64,000 bases of DNA, from positions 762,660 through 826,659 of the forward strand of contig NZ_JACIJO010000003.1 in the NCBI RefSeq assembly GCF_014206875.1. Direction: 5' to 3'. This document shows positions 26,900-36,526 of the stretch, piece after piece. The stretch's first letter is position 1, and every line of letters begins with the position of its first letter. The notes below the pieces were generated by a model. That model was not told where the DNA came from. It ran no database searches and saw only the letters and a program-made list of their open reading frames with translations. This DNA comes from Algoriphagus iocasae (GTDB lineage: Bacteria > Bacteroidota > Bacteroidia > Cytophagales > Cyclobacteriaceae). The position numbers were made by a program, and so were the translations under genes.

Positions 26900-28132
26900 T
26901 TATCGATTGTAAGGATATTCATTGATCCAGTGAAAACCTCGTTTGACGAGTTCGTAGCTGGATTTTTCTTTTTTACTCCCAATTGCCAAAATCTCCTTTT
27001 CCCCAAGATTTAGGAGAATTTCAAATTGATTTTCATCCAACTTTTTGATGTAGAGATGATGCGGATTCTTTTCATCCTTTTGGTTTTTGATCAGGATTTC
27101 ACCTTCCTCTTTGATTTCCTGAATGTTGAAGTATTCTTTGGGTCCATTTTCAGATTGTAAAACCATATAGTTTTTTTCAAGCACTAGCTTGTTCCAAGGT
27201 CTGTTTGAATCAATATCAAATCCGGAATAGAGTCCTTCCCATTCATTTTCCATGGTTCGGAATTTTTGACTTTGAACATGTCCAATTGCTCTCGATACCG
27301 GGACAACTCCTACCAAATAAATGTTAGCAATAATCCATGCGACCTTAAATTTCTTGTTGTAGATTTTGGGTTTTATTTCTCCAAGGCTGCTTGGTTTATG
27401 AAGCATGAAAAATTCAAAAATGGGTTTGATTTTAGGTAAAAGAACTAAGATTGAGAATAGTAAAAGATGAGAAGAAAACAATTTGACAGGTACATCAAAT
27501 GAAAAATTGACCAACACAATATTGAGACATACTGAAATTGATACCAAAGCTCCGAGAATTGCTGTTCGTCGGAATAAAAGCAAGAATCCAGCAATGATTT
27601 CTGATAAACCCATAAAGATTTTATAGGTGTCAGAATACCCAAAAAACCTCCATGCGAGACCCATGGGTGAAATATTCCCCACTAAAGTATCCATTGTGTA
27701 GAATGATGGACCGGGGAATTGTCCCTCAAGAAATTTGGCGATGCCGTAAGTAATCAAAGTCAATCCCACGAAGTATCGAGCATAGATCAAGGTCCATTGG
27801 TAGAAAGAAGCTGCATACTTTCTAGTTTTACCAATTAATACTAATACCAAAGCTGAGAGAACTGCAATGAATAAATTTGCAGGAATAGAAACATAGTCAA
27901 AGGTAGTGTCGCCACTTCCTGTCATCTGAATTTTTTCAAACTTTTCAATTCCTAAAATGCTATGTCCAAAAAAGAGAATAAACTTCTCTTTGAGTGCAAT
28001 TACATATTTGGAAAAAAACTCATGAGTAAGAGGGATCTGATCTAAAGGGAAAGGGAAGCCATAAAGAATAATATAAATTCCGATTGCAAGGAATGTAAAC
28101 TGTTTGATGGGATTGCTTTGGTTCATATTCAT
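26900..28132 (-). CDS. DoxX-like integral membrane protein
   Basis: The 410-residue protein has about seven or eight hydrophobic segments (for example FLAIGIYIILYGF, LFIAVLSALVLVLIG, YFVGLTLITYGIAKFLEG, IFMGLSEIIAGFLLLF, HLLLFSILVLL, VAWIIANIYLVGVVPV). A soluble C-terminal tail of about 120 residues ends near HWINEYPYNR. YGIAKF and the following helices recall the DoxX/DoxD four-helix unit, here enlarged. Function unknown; DoxX relatives are linked to thiol or quinone redox chemistry. A near-consensus promoter lies just upstream. Confidence 0.75.
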   Translation of the reverse strand: MNMNQSNPIKQFTFLAIGIYIILYGFPFPLDQIPLTHEFFSKYVIALKEKFILFFGHSILGIEKFEKIQMTGSGDTTFDYVSIPANLFIAVLSALVLVLIGKTRKYAASFYQWTLIYARYFVGLTLITYGIAKFLEGQFPGPSFYTMDTLVGNISPMGLAWRFFGYSDTYKIFMGLSEIIAGFLLLFRRTAILGALVSISVCLNIVLVNFSFDVPVKLFSSHLLLFSILVLLPKIKPIFEFFMLHKPSSLGEIKPKIYNKKFKVAWIIANIYLVGVVPVSRAIGHVQSQKFRTMENEWEGLYSGFDIDSNRPWNKLVLEKNYMVLQSENGPKEYFNIQEIKEEGEILIKNQKDEKNPHHLYIKKLDENQFEILLNLGEKEILAIGSKKEKSSYELVKRGFHWINEYPYNR

Positions 28133-28151
28133 TTGTAAAAAAAGTGGAATT

Positions 28152-28181
28152 CAAATCTATTGAAAATTGCAAGCCAGCAAA
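28152..28181 (-). promoter_or_regulatory. Bacteroidota-type promoter for the DoxX-like gene
   Basis: Read on the minus strand: TTTG (28181-28178), an 18-base spacer, then TAGATTTG (28159-28152), a perfect match to TAnnTTTG. The predicted start would fall about 10-15 bases before the ATG at 28132, giving a very short leader. The usual spacer is 19-21, so this is one base short. Confidence 0.5.
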
Positions 28182-28282
28182 TTGACTTAAATATTTTTAA
28201 CTAATATTCTATTCAATTATTGTGATGTAGTAGGGAATTGATTTTAGAGAAAAGGGGTTTTACATCAAAAATTCGGGAAACC

Positions 28283-29317
28283 ATGGAAATAGGAATAGAT
28301 AGTTTTGCAGCCACAGAAGCTGGGGATGTGAAAATCGATGCTCAAAAAAGTGTGGAAGCTTTAGAGCAACTTTTAACAAGAATTGAACATGCAGATCGGG
28401 TGGGTTTGGATGTTTTTGGTATTGGTGAACATCATAGAAAAGAATTTTTGGATTCAGCTACAGCAATTATTCTGGCAGCCGCTGCTTCGAGGACAAAAAA
28501 CATCAAATTAACTTCTGCGGTATCAGTAATCTCTGCAGCTGATCCTGTTCGGGTATTTCAGGAGTTTGCCACTTTGGATCTGATCTCTAAAGGAAGGGCA
28601 GAAATTGTAGTGGGTAGGGGTTCTTTTACGGAAGCATTTCCATTATTTGGTTTAAAGTTGAATGATTATGACAAGCTATTTGCCGAAAAATTGGGCCTAT
28701 TGCTTCAGATTAGAGACCATGAGACTATTTCTTGGCAGGGGCGGTTTAGACCAGCTTTGCAAAACCAAAGTATCTATCCTAGACCATTTCAGAATAAACT
28801 TCCCATTTGGTTAGGGGTGGGAGGAACACCAGGATCCTTTGCCAGAGCCGGTGCATTGGGACTTCCTTTGATGGTGGCAGTTATTGGTGGAGAAACACAT
28901 CGATTCCGACCATTAATTGATCTGTATAGAGAAGCAGGTGAAAAAGCAGGTCATGCTCCGGATAGCTTGAAAGTTGGGCTTCATTCCTTAGGCTTTGTGG
29001 CCAAAACTACCGAGGATGCTTTGGATATATATTATCCCGGCTATGCTGAGACATTTACCCGAATTGGAAAAGAAAGGGGCTGGCCGCCGGTGACCTGGAA
29101 TCATTTTTATGCCCAAACAGGTAGGACAGGAGCTTTGGTCATAGGAAGTCCGGAAGAGGTTGCAGAAAAAATAATTCGACACAGCAAAGCGCTTGGAGGA
29201 ATTTCCCGCTTTACCTTTCAGATGGACAATGCAGGACTTAGCCATGATCAGTTAATGGAGTCCATAGAATATATTGGGAAAGAAGTAAAGCCTTTGGTCA
29301 AGCAGATGGAAGGATAA
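28283..29317 (+). CDS. LLM-class flavin-dependent oxidoreductase (luciferase-like)
   Basis: I chose ATG at 28283 (MEIGIDSFAAT), giving 344 residues; a TTG 45 bases earlier would add an unlikely tail. The TIM barrel has the LLM pattern FGIGEHHRKEFLDSATAIILAAAASRT, LTSAVSVISAADPVRVFQEFATLDLIS, GRAEIVVGRGSF and LPIWLGVGGTPGSFARAGALGLPLMVA. A C-terminal GSPEEVAEKI block closes the fold. It binds FMN; the substrate is unknown. It is 29 bases upstream of a GNAT gene and probably co-transcribed with it. Confidence 0.92.
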   Translation: MEIGIDSFAATEAGDVKIDAQKSVEALEQLLTRIEHADRVGLDVFGIGEHHRKEFLDSATAIILAAAASRTKNIKLTSAVSVISAADPVRVFQEFATLDLISKGRAEIVVGRGSFTEAFPLFGLKLNDYDKLFAEKLGLLLQIRDHETISWQGRFRPALQNQSIYPRPFQNKLPIWLGVGGTPGSFARAGALGLPLMVAVIGGETHRFRPLIDLYREAGEKAGHAPDSLKVGLHSLGFVAKTTEDALDIYYPGYAETFTRIGKERGWPPVTWNHFYAQTGRTGALVIGSPEEVAEKIIRHSKALGGISRFTFQMDNAGLSHDQLMESIEYIGKEVKPLVKQMEG

Positions 29318-29346
29318 AATGTTAAGGATTTTCTTATACTTACTGT

Positions 29347-30285
29347 ATGGAAATTAGAAAAGGGAAGGAAGAGGATATACCTAAAATTATAGAATTGCTC
29401 AAAATGTCTTTGGGGGAATCCATGATACCTAAATCTGAAGGTTTATGGAACTGGAAGCATCAGAATAACCCATTTGGTAAATCTCCGGTTTTGCTTGCAG
29501 TGGAGGATTCCAAGATCATCGGGGTTAGGGCATTTTTGAGATGGGAATTTATGGTAGATGGAGAGGTGAAAAAAGCTTGTAGGGCAGTGGACACGGCTGT
29601 TCATCCGGCATACCAAGGCAAGGGAGTTTTTAGCAAATTGACATTGTCCTTAATTGAGGAAATGAAGGAGGAAGGAGTCGATTTGATTTATAATAGTCCC
29701 AATGCGGATAGCATGCCAGGATACCTGAAAATGGGATGGGAAAAATGGGGTAAACTCCCACTTAAACTGGATTTTCATTTAAGCGTTGGGAGAAATAAAC
29801 ATCCACTTCAACCAGAGACTTGGGAAAACCTTGAAACCATTATTCAAAAGATAGAAAAATCAAATGCCAAGAATCAAAGACAACAGACCAATTTGAAATC
29901 AGGTTACCTCAAATGGAGGTATTTAGATTGCCCTTTGTTTCCTTATTACCATTTAACTGATGGAGAAACTTACCTTTTATTCTATAGAATAAAGGAAGGG
30001 AAAATGGGTAGAGAAATCAGGATAACAGATTTTTTCACATTGGATGAATTGGCTGATTCTAAAAACAAGCAGTTGAAAAAGCAATTGGCAAAAGTCCAAA
30101 AACTATCCGGAGCCAGATTTACATCTTATTCAGGTTTGGATTATCCAAAGCAAAAGGTTTTGAAACTAGGTTCATTGCCAATTTTGAAAGCTGGTCCATT
30201 TGTGACTTTGAGAAAAGTAAAGGAAACAATTGATCCCATGGAAATTGACTGGAATTGGTCTCTAGGTGATTTGGAGGTGTTTTAA
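29347..30285 (+). CDS. GNAT-family N-acetyltransferase with C-terminal extension
   Basis: The 312-residue protein has an N-terminal GNAT domain (1-150). The acetyl-CoA loop is in VHPAYQGKGVFSKLTLSLI (QGKGVF), and the following strand is VDLIYNSPNADSMPGYLKMGW. A C-terminal part of about 150 residues includes YLKWRYLDCPLFPYY, a pattern seen in GNAT proteins encoded beside polysaccharide loci. It may acylate an amino sugar of the surface polymer made from the locus just downstream, but this is inference from position. It lies 158 bases upstream of wza1. Confidence 0.82.
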   Translation: MEIRKGKEEDIPKIIELLKMSLGESMIPKSEGLWNWKHQNNPFGKSPVLLAVEDSKIIGVRAFLRWEFMVDGEVKKACRAVDTAVHPAYQGKGVFSKLTLSLIEEMKEEGVDLIYNSPNADSMPGYLKMGWEKWGKLPLKLDFHLSVGRNKHPLQPETWENLETIIQKIEKSNAKNQRQQTNLKSGYLKWRYLDCPLFPYYHLTDGETYLLFYRIKEGKMGREIRITDFFTLDELADSKNKQLKKQLAKVQKLSGARFTSYSGLDYPKQKVLKLGSLPILKAGPFVTLRKVKETIDPMEIDWNWSLGDLEVF

Positions 30286-30443
30286 AGAACTTTTTAGAAT
30301 TGATAGAGGAGGCGGAAATTTCAAATTCAAAATTTCAAATTCTACCAAATCTTTGGAAGTAGTTAATTTTGTTCATTTTAGGATATTCTTGAAAATTAAA
30401 TTACCCCTTGTCCATTTTCTATATATTTACGATACTTTCTTAA

Positions 30444-31277
30444 ATGAGAAATATGAGAAAACTATTACCCTTATTTATTTTGATTATTCTTTCTTGGAGT
30501 TGTATCAGCAATAAAAGAATTACCTATTTACAGAATTTGCCCGAGAATGAACCGATTGAGCTAAATGAGTTTATTCCTTTCGCTGAGGTGGATTACAAAT
30601 ATATTTTGCAGCCTTTTGACATAGTGGAGATAGATTTTGCTTCATCTGATGAAGAGCTTACCAAGGCATTCAGTTACCAGAATAGTACTGGAGGCGGGAT
30701 GTCAGGTGCAGGTGGTGGAGGTGGTGCCGGAGGCCAAGGATCTGATCCATTTTACTTTAGGGGTTATAGTATTGATCAGGAGGGTATGGTGGAAGTTCCG
30801 AAATTAGGTAAAATCCATGTGGCAGGAATGACAGAAGAGGATGCCAAAAACAAAGTGCAGGAAGAGATTAATAAGTTTTTTAAGGAAGAAGTGTATGTCA
30901 GACTGAGAATTGCCGGGATCAGATACACCACATTGGGAGAATTTAACAGTGTAGGAGTAAAGGTGATCTATAAAAATAGGGCAACCATTTTTGATGCTTT
31001 GGCAAACTCCGGGGAAACCACCTTACTAGGAAAGAAAAACAAGTTATTTATCATCAGGCAATATGATGGAGGGACCAAAATCCATCAAATTAATTTAAAT
31101 GATAGAGCTATCTTGGGCAGTCCATTTTATTTCATCCAACCGAATGATATCTTGTATATGGAACCAATGAAAATAAGACAGATAGGAACTGCAGATAATT
31201 TAACAGCCTCATTGGCTTTATTTGCAGGTTTGTTGGCATCCACATTGCTGATTATTAATTTGGTTACAGGGAATTAA
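30444..31277 (+). CDS. Wza-like polysaccharide export lipoprotein, first copy
   Basis: The 277-residue protein has a lipoprotein signal ending LSWSC. Next are a Poly_export domain (ILQPFDIVEIDF ... YSIDQEGMVEVPKLGKI) and SLBB-like parts (LGEFNSVGVKVIYKNRATIFDALANSG). A C-terminal hydrophobic segment (ASLALFAGLLASTLLIINLV) follows. A glycine-rich loop (GGGMSGAGGGGGAGGQG) near residue 85-100 is not present in the second copy. It forms the outer-membrane channel for polymer export with the Wzc-like kinase that begins 6 bases after its stop. A second ATG three codons in is equally possible as start. Confidence 0.93.
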   Translation: MRNMRKLLPLFILIILSWSCISNKRITYLQNLPENEPIELNEFIPFAEVDYKYILQPFDIVEIDFASSDEELTKAFSYQNSTGGGMSGAGGGGGAGGQGSDPFYFRGYSIDQEGMVEVPKLGKIHVAGMTEEDAKNKVQEEINKFFKEEVYVRLRIAGIRYTTLGEFNSVGVKVIYKNRATIFDALANSGETTLLGKKNKLFIIRQYDGGTKIHQINLNDRAILGSPFYFIQPNDILYMEPMKIRQIGTADNLTASLALFAGLLASTLLIINLVTGN

Positions 31278-31283
31278 GGTAGC

Positions 31284-33743
31284 ATGGAGAAATTAGACTT
31301 AAGTCAACTCGATAACGAGGAGAAAGCCTTAGAAATCAGATATGTAGTAGCCAAGTATATCCGGTACTGGCCTTGGTATGTTCTCTTTATCGGTCTATTT
31401 TTAATTGGAACCTTTCTGTTTCACCGCTATACCGTAGATGAATACGAGGTGACTGGTTCTATGATAATCAAAACCAATACCTCTCCTGAAGCCAGAATTC
31501 TCGATAGATCCAATATTTTTTCATCAGGAATTAATCTTGAAAACGATATCCTCCGCCTTAGATCAAAGAACTTAGCGCATGAAGCGCTTCAGAAAGTTCA
31601 TTTTGATGTGGAGTACTTTGCCAAAACCAATATCAAAGCTATTGAGCTTTATGATCGTTCTCCGATACGGATTCAGGTGGATTGGGATCATTTACAAGTG
31701 ACAGATACGCCAAGCGAGATAGTGATTTTGTCGGAAGAAAATTTTAAAATTTTACCGGAGGTTTCGGGTTTTATGGACTTCAATTCTGCGATGGCAGCAG
31801 GAGATGAATCCATTTATGACAAGACTTTTACTTTCGGTGAGGAAATAGAAACAGGAAGATCAAAATTCACCGTTTTTCTTGTAAATCCAGCCCGTACTGG
31901 GGAGTCAATTGTCTTTAAGCTAAAAAATCCAGCAGTTCTCGAGGAGCAGTTGGGTAAGTCCATCAATGTCAGCTTGGTAAATGAATACAGCTCTGTACTC
32001 CGCTTAAGCACCAATACCAAAGTAGTAGAAAAAGGAAGGGATTATATCAATGCTTTGATGACTTCATACATTGATTATGATCTGAATGAGAAGAATAGGA
32101 TTCAAGAGAATACCTTGAAGTTTATCGAAGAGCAATTAGGCTTCTTGGAGGATTCCTTAAATAATAAAGAACAGGAGCTCCAGAACTTTAAGGTGGAAAA
32201 TAAGATGCTGGACGTATCTGCAGAATTTTCAAATATCCTGAGCAAGATGAATTCACTCGATGAGATGAGTGCGGAGCTGGATTATCAGCTGGATTATTTT
32301 GAGCAGATATATCAATACATGCAGAAGAAAAGCAAGGACTTTTCAGATGTAATTGCTCCTTCGGTTATTGGTGTTCCTGATCCGCTGTTAAATGGATTGA
32401 TCCAGACTTTGGTTACACTATCTCAGGATAGAAGGAAGTTGTTGGCCACTGTCAATGAAAACCATCCTGAGGTTTTGAAGATTGATGTGCAAATGGAAAA
32501 AGCACAGGAGGCGCTTTTTGAAAATGTGGTTAATTTGATTGCAAACACCAAGCAGAAAAAAGCGAATATCCAGAAGGATATTGACTTTTACGATTCCCAG
32601 TTCTCGACTTTGCCTGAATCAGAATCCCAGTATACAGGGATTTTCAGGGAGTTTAAGCTCAGGGAATCTCTTTATACCTATTTGTTGGAGAAAAGAGCTG
32701 AGGCCGGAATTGCTATGGCTTCCAATGTGTCTGATAATTCAATTTTGGATTATGCAAAGCGTGGCACTTTGATTTTCCCTAAAAAACAGCAAAACTATGG
32801 TTTGGCCATTGTTTTAGGGTTTTTACTTCCATTTGGCTTTATCGTGGTCAGGGATATTTTTGATGATACTATCAAGGATCAAAGAGACTTGAAAAAGAAT
32901 TTTATGATCCCACAGCTGGGTATTATCGGGTATAGCCAAAAAGACACCAACCAGGTGGTGTTAGAACATCCAAAATCTGCTGTAGCAGAATCATTTAGAT
33001 CACTTCGATCTGCGATTACCTATTTGGCAAGTGGAAAGAATACCAAGAAGATTTTGGTTACTTCTTCAGTTTCCGGTGAGGGGAAAACGTTTACTTCCCT
33101 AAACTTAGCATCTGCAATGGCTTTGGGGTCCAAGAAAACGGTGGTAGTAGGAGGGGATTTGAGGAGACCGAAACTTGCTTCCTATTTTGGTCATTCAGAA
33201 AAAATAGGTTTGTCAACTTATTTAATTGGTAAAGTGGAAGCGGAAGAGATTGTGTTTAAGAGCCAGCATGAAAATCTATCCTTTGTCCCATCAGGGGTAA
33301 TTCCTCCAAATCCTGCAGAGCTCTTGCAGACAGAGAGACTAAAAGAGTTTTTAGCTTACCTAGAGGAAAGGTTTGATGTGGTAATTTTTGATACTCCGCC
33401 AATGGGCTTAGTATCTGAGACCATAGATTTGATGCGCCTGTTTGATATCAACTTATATGTAGTTAGACAATCTTACACTGTGAAAGATCACTTGGTCATG
33501 ATTAATGACCTCTTTAATAATAAGCAGGTGAAGAACGTGTATGGAGTATTCAATGGGATTATTAATTCAGGTTACCATTACGAAGGCTACAATTACGGTT
33601 ATGGAAATACATACCTTTATTCTCAAAATAATAAATACATGTACAATTATTATGGAGAGGATCTTGAAACTAAAAAGAAGAGGATCAGAAAGATGGATAG
33701 TTCTTTCTGGAAAAAAATCACAAAAGCATTTAGAGTCAAGTAA
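31284..33743 (+). CDS. Wzc-like tyrosine autokinase and polysaccharide co-polymerase, first copy
   Basis: The 819-residue protein has an N-terminal Wzz domain with two membrane helices (YVLFIGLFLIGTFLFH; FGLAIVLGFLLPFGFIVV in part near 515) bracketing a periplasmic region with a coiled coil around 275-350. The cytoplasmic BY-kinase follows: Walker A SVSGEGKTFTSL (~596), Walker A' VVGGDLRRPKL, Walker B VVIFDTPPMG, and IPPNPAELLQ. The tail is tyrosine-rich (YEGYNYGYGNTYLYS), the usual autophosphorylation cluster. It pairs with the Wza-like lipoprotein upstream to control chain length and export. It is similar along its length to the second copy at 39957-42404. Confidence 0.95.
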   Translation: MEKLDLSQLDNEEKALEIRYVVAKYIRYWPWYVLFIGLFLIGTFLFHRYTVDEYEVTGSMIIKTNTSPEARILDRSNIFSSGINLENDILRLRSKNLAHEALQKVHFDVEYFAKTNIKAIELYDRSPIRIQVDWDHLQVTDTPSEIVILSEENFKILPEVSGFMDFNSAMAAGDESIYDKTFTFGEEIETGRSKFTVFLVNPARTGESIVFKLKNPAVLEEQLGKSINVSLVNEYSSVLRLSTNTKVVEKGRDYINALMTSYIDYDLNEKNRIQENTLKFIEEQLGFLEDSLNNKEQELQNFKVENKMLDVSAEFSNILSKMNSLDEMSAELDYQLDYFEQIYQYMQKKSKDFSDVIAPSVIGVPDPLLNGLIQTLVTLSQDRRKLLATVNENHPEVLKIDVQMEKAQEALFENVVNLIANTKQKKANIQKDIDFYDSQFSTLPESESQYTGIFREFKLRESLYTYLLEKRAEAGIAMASNVSDNSILDYAKRGTLIFPKKQQNYGLAIVLGFLLPFGFIVVRDIFDDTIKDQRDLKKNFMIPQLGIIGYSQKDTNQVVLEHPKSAVAESFRSLRSAITYLASGKNTKKILVTSSVSGEGKTFTSLNLASAMALGSKKTVVVGGDLRRPKLASYFGHSEKIGLSTYLIGKVEAEEIVFKSQHENLSFVPSGVIPPNPAELLQTERLKEFLAYLEERFDVVIFDTPPMGLVSETIDLMRLFDINLYVVRQSYTVKDHLVMINDLFNNKQVKNVYGVFNGIINSGYHYEGYNYGYGNTYLYSQNNKYMYNYYGEDLETKKKRIRKMDSSFWKKITKAFRVK

Positions 33744-33778
33744 CAATTTTCATATTCTCCTTAATAAATAATACAAGC

Positions 33779-34504
33779 TTGAAGAAAGCAGCCTTAATAC
33801 CCGCCCGATTTGCCTCTACAAGACTTCCTGCAAAGTTGGTTCAGGATTTAGGAGGTAAATCTGTAATCCAAAGAACTTATCTGAGTACTGTAGCAACTGG
33901 GGTATTTGATGAAGTTTGGGTGGTAACAGATCATGTGGAAATCGCAAAGCAAATCGAAAGTCTTGGGGGAAAAGTGTTTTTCAGTCAAAAGGCCCATGAG
34001 AGTGGTTCTGATCGAATTGCAGAAGCGCTAAAGGAGGTTGATGCTGAAATTATAGTGAATGTACAGGGAGATGAACCTTTTCAGGATCGAAAGTCCTTAA
34101 CTGACTTAGTTCAGGTTTTTGAGGATGGTGAGGTCCAGGTAGCATCTTTAAAGACCCTTATTTCTGAAGATGAGGCACAGAATCCGAACTTTGTGAAAGT
34201 TGTCAGCAATAAGGAAGGGGATGCCTTATATTTTTCCAGATCCTCCATTCCTTATAATCGGGACAAAATCAGGGATTTGCAGTATTGGAAACATGTTGGA
34301 GTCTATGCCTATAGAAGACAGGCTTTATTAGCATTTACCAAAATGCCAAAGTCTGAACTGGAAAGGATAGAGATGCTGGAGCAATTGAGATTACTCGAAA
34401 TCGGCTTAAAAATCCGTATGGTGGAAACTACTCATCAGGCAGTAGCCATAGATACGGCTGAAGATTTGGCAAGAGCTAGAAGCATTATGGGAATAAAGGA
34501 ATGA
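33779..34504 (+). CDS. kdsB: CMP-Kdo synthetase (3-deoxy-manno-octulosonate cytidylyltransferase)
   Basis: The 241-residue protein starts from TTG at 33779; the nucleotide-binding start IPARFASTRLPAKL follows at once, so no other start fits. VNVQGDEPF (metal-binding D), YFSRSSIPYNRD and HVGVYAYRRQALLAF are typical of KdsB. The C-terminus has LERIEMLEQLRLLE and AIDTAEDLARAR. It activates Kdo with CTP for lipopolysaccharide core or a Kdo-containing capsule. A broken copy of its last third lies about 120 bases downstream. Confidence 0.95.
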   Translation: MKKAALIPARFASTRLPAKLVQDLGGKSVIQRTYLSTVATGVFDEVWVVTDHVEIAKQIESLGGKVFFSQKAHESGSDRIAEALKEVDAEIIVNVQGDEPFQDRKSLTDLVQVFEDGEVQVASLKTLISEDEAQNPNFVKVVSNKEGDALYFSRSSIPYNRDKIRDLQYWKHVGVYAYRRQALLAFTKMPKSELERIEMLEQLRLLEIGLKIRMVETTHQAVAIDTAEDLARARSIMGIKE

Positions 34505-34576
34505 AGGCTTTGCCTAATTGGATTCAAGTTCAGCTTCCGATCTGATTGATATGATAGATCAATTCCTTGTGGAAAG

Positions 34577-34598
34577 TCCTTCCGGTAGGAAGGATTTG
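34577..34598 (+). terminator. Possible weak terminator after kdsB
   Basis: TCCTTCC (34577-34583), loop GGTA, GGAAGGA (34588-34594), then TTTGTT. The stem is short and the T tract broken, so termination would be partial at best. Confidence 0.35.
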
Positions 34599-34622
34599 TT
34601 GACCTAATTTTACTGGTTCATA

Positions 34623-34803
34623 GTTTATGGCCTCCACTTTTTTGGACTTCATCAATTTACCCAAATCTGACCTGGAAAGAATAGAAATGCCGGAACAGCT
34701 AAGGTTAGTCGAAAACGGATTGAAAATCCTCATGGTGGAAACTGTCCTTCAAGCCATAGCCATCGATTCAACAGAGGATTTGACAAGTGCAGAAGCATCA
34801 TGA
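34623..34803 (+). pseudogene. 5'-truncated, decayed kdsB copy
   Basis: From 34654 to the TGA at 34801 the frame reads LPKSDLERIEMPEQLRLVEN, then GLKILMVETVLQAIAIDSTE, then DLTSAEAS. This is clearly homologous to the kdsB C-terminus (MPKSELERIEMLEQLRLLEI and AVAIDTAEDLARARS). Just upstream, VYGLHFFGLHQFT in another frame continues the match to VYAYRRQALLAFT, so a small deletion or frameshift lies near 34652. It has no start and lacks the catalytic N-terminal two-thirds. It is a non-functional remnant in direct orientation with the intact gene. The rest of 34505-35019 shows no gene. Confidence 0.85.
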
Positions 34804-35019
34804 GCCTGAAGTGATTTTTTATTCAAATAATTCAAGATTTGTATTTCAAAATTTTATTTTTGCTTCCTTAAGAGTTCTATTTGTAAATTTATAAAATAAT
34901 TTAAAGTCATATTTTTTCTATATTCCACTTTCCATAAAATTTTAGGAATGTAGTTTTTTGAATATTAATATGGTTTTAGATGCTGAGTCAAATGTTTTTA
35001 AATATTAACTGAATTATTA

Positions 35020-36018
35020 TTGAAAATTTTAAATGTCATCCTGTCAGGTGGAGTAGGTTCAAGACTATGGCCACTCTCAAGAAAATCTCAACCGAAGCAA
35101 TATCTGCCTCTTTTCGAAAATAAAACACTTTTTCAAAAGACAGTAAATCGGAATCTAGAATTCTGTGATGAGATCATTATAGTCGGTAATTGTGAAAATT
35201 ATTTACTTTCAAGAAAAGACCTTGATAATTCTGGAATAAGAGAATACAAGGAAATTATTGAAGCTTGCCCAAGAAATACGGCTGCTGCAATTGCTTTTGC
35301 TGCATTTTCAGTAGGCCCATCGGATATATTATTTGTCACTCCTTCAGATCATTTAATCGAAAATGGGGAAATGTATAAAAATTCGGTGGAAAGATCGATA
35401 CAATTAGCTAAGGAGGGTTTCATTGTGACTTTTGGATTAAAACCAACGAAGCCCGAGACGGGATTTGGCTATATAGAAGCAGATGGAGAAGAAGTAAAGA
35501 GTTTTAGGGAAAAACCAAATTTAACGACCGCAGAAGGATTTTTAAAAAGTGGCAATTTTTATTGGAACTCTGGAATGTTTTGCTTTCAAGCAAGCGTTTT
35601 CCTTGAAGAATTAAAAAACTTTGAACCAGATGTATATTTAGCTTCTAAGAATTGTTTTGAATCAATTGAGAATAGAAAATTAGATTTTGATCTTTCTATG
35701 AAAATCCCTTCAATTTCTGTGGATTATGCTGTAATGGAAAGAACAAAAAAAATCAAGGTAGTTCCTTCTAAGTTCGAATGGTCAGATATGGGATCTTTTG
35801 AATCAATTTATGATCACTTTTTAAACCAGGGGCATAATGTAGACCTGTATGGAAATATGGTGATCGGAACTAGTATTCATTCTGAATTTCTAGGATTGAA
35901 AAACACTCTACTTATTTATACGGATGATGCTATATTAATTCTTAAGAAAGAGAATGCTCAGGATGTTAAGAAGGTTTTTGAGAGATTAGAACTAGAGAAT
36001 CCAAGGCTAATTAATTAA
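35020..36018 (+). CDS. manC: Mannose-1-phosphate guanylyltransferase
   Basis: The 332-residue protein starts from TTG at 35020, reading KILNVILSGGVGSRLWPLSR, the GDP-mannose pyrophosphorylase signature. The activated-nucleotide lysine region FREKPN, ETGFGYIE and the C-terminal FEWSDMGSFESIYDHF agree. It lacks the C-terminal phosphomannose isomerase domain of long ManC forms, so a separate ManA is needed. It makes GDP-mannose, the precursor for the gmd and fcl products encoded downstream. Confidence 0.93.
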   Translation: MKILNVILSGGVGSRLWPLSRKSQPKQYLPLFENKTLFQKTVNRNLEFCDEIIIVGNCENYLLSRKDLDNSGIREYKEIIEACPRNTAAAIAFAAFSVGPSDILFVTPSDHLIENGEMYKNSVERSIQLAKEGFIVTFGLKPTKPETGFGYIEADGEEVKSFREKPNLTTAEGFLKSGNFYWNSGMFCFQASVFLEELKNFEPDVYLASKNCFESIENRKLDFDLSMKIPSISVDYAVMERTKKIKVVPSKFEWSDMGSFESIYDHFLNQGHNVDLYGNMVIGTSIHSEFLGLKNTLLIYTDDAILILKKENAQDVKKVFERLELENPRLIN

Positions 36019-36089
36019 TTTCCGGATTTTCGGGTTTCAGTCTGAATTTGTATAAAAATTTCTATTGGTTTTGGTGCTTAGGAAGAACT

Positions 36090-36232
36090 GATTATATGTT
36101 TTCCGCAATAGAGCTAGTAGTTAAAGAATTAGTTTAAAAAGTCGAGGATAATCGTCCACCTACGACAGTCCACTGTCGATAGCAGGATGGAATAAACTTC
36201 AAACCTTTTTTCTTTGGCTACTGGAAAGAACT
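36090..36232 (+). repeat. EPS-locus leader element, copy A
   Basis: This is one of three related elements of about 145-155 bases (others at 38825-38977 and 43223-43376), all in the same orientation as the following gene. Shared blocks are CCGCAAT, TAGTTAAAGA, AAAAGTC-GGATAATC, TCCACC, ACAGTCCACTG, AAACTTCAAACC and TTTTTTCTTTGGCTACTGG. Copy A has a few extra bases between GATTAT and CCGC, which breaks the left arm of the hairpin seen in copy C. It lies about 295 bases upstream of the fcl start. Nothing else is seen in 36019-36526. Confidence 0.8.
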
Positions 36233-36526
36233 CTTTTTAACATAATTTATTATTAAAAGTTTGATTTTAAAAAAAAAATAAATTTTGAAAAACTCTAATT
36301 ATTGATTTTTTATTTGCATAAACACTTGATTTTTCCAATTGACTGATAGTGATTTAATATGAATTGTTTTCAATCGTTAAGATAGATGAAAATCATACTT
36401 CAAAATCAGAAAAAGAATTATTACTAGGCAACTTATGCGTAAAAAATTAAATTTGAGTAGCTTATCTTACAGGGAAATTTCTAAGAATTCTACATGATTT
36501 ATTTATCATAATTTAAATACAAAATA

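Noticed and set aside
34530..34733. 67-codon minus-strand frame over the kdsB remnant
   Set aside because: It is antisense to the recognisable kdsB' fragment, which explains the region better.
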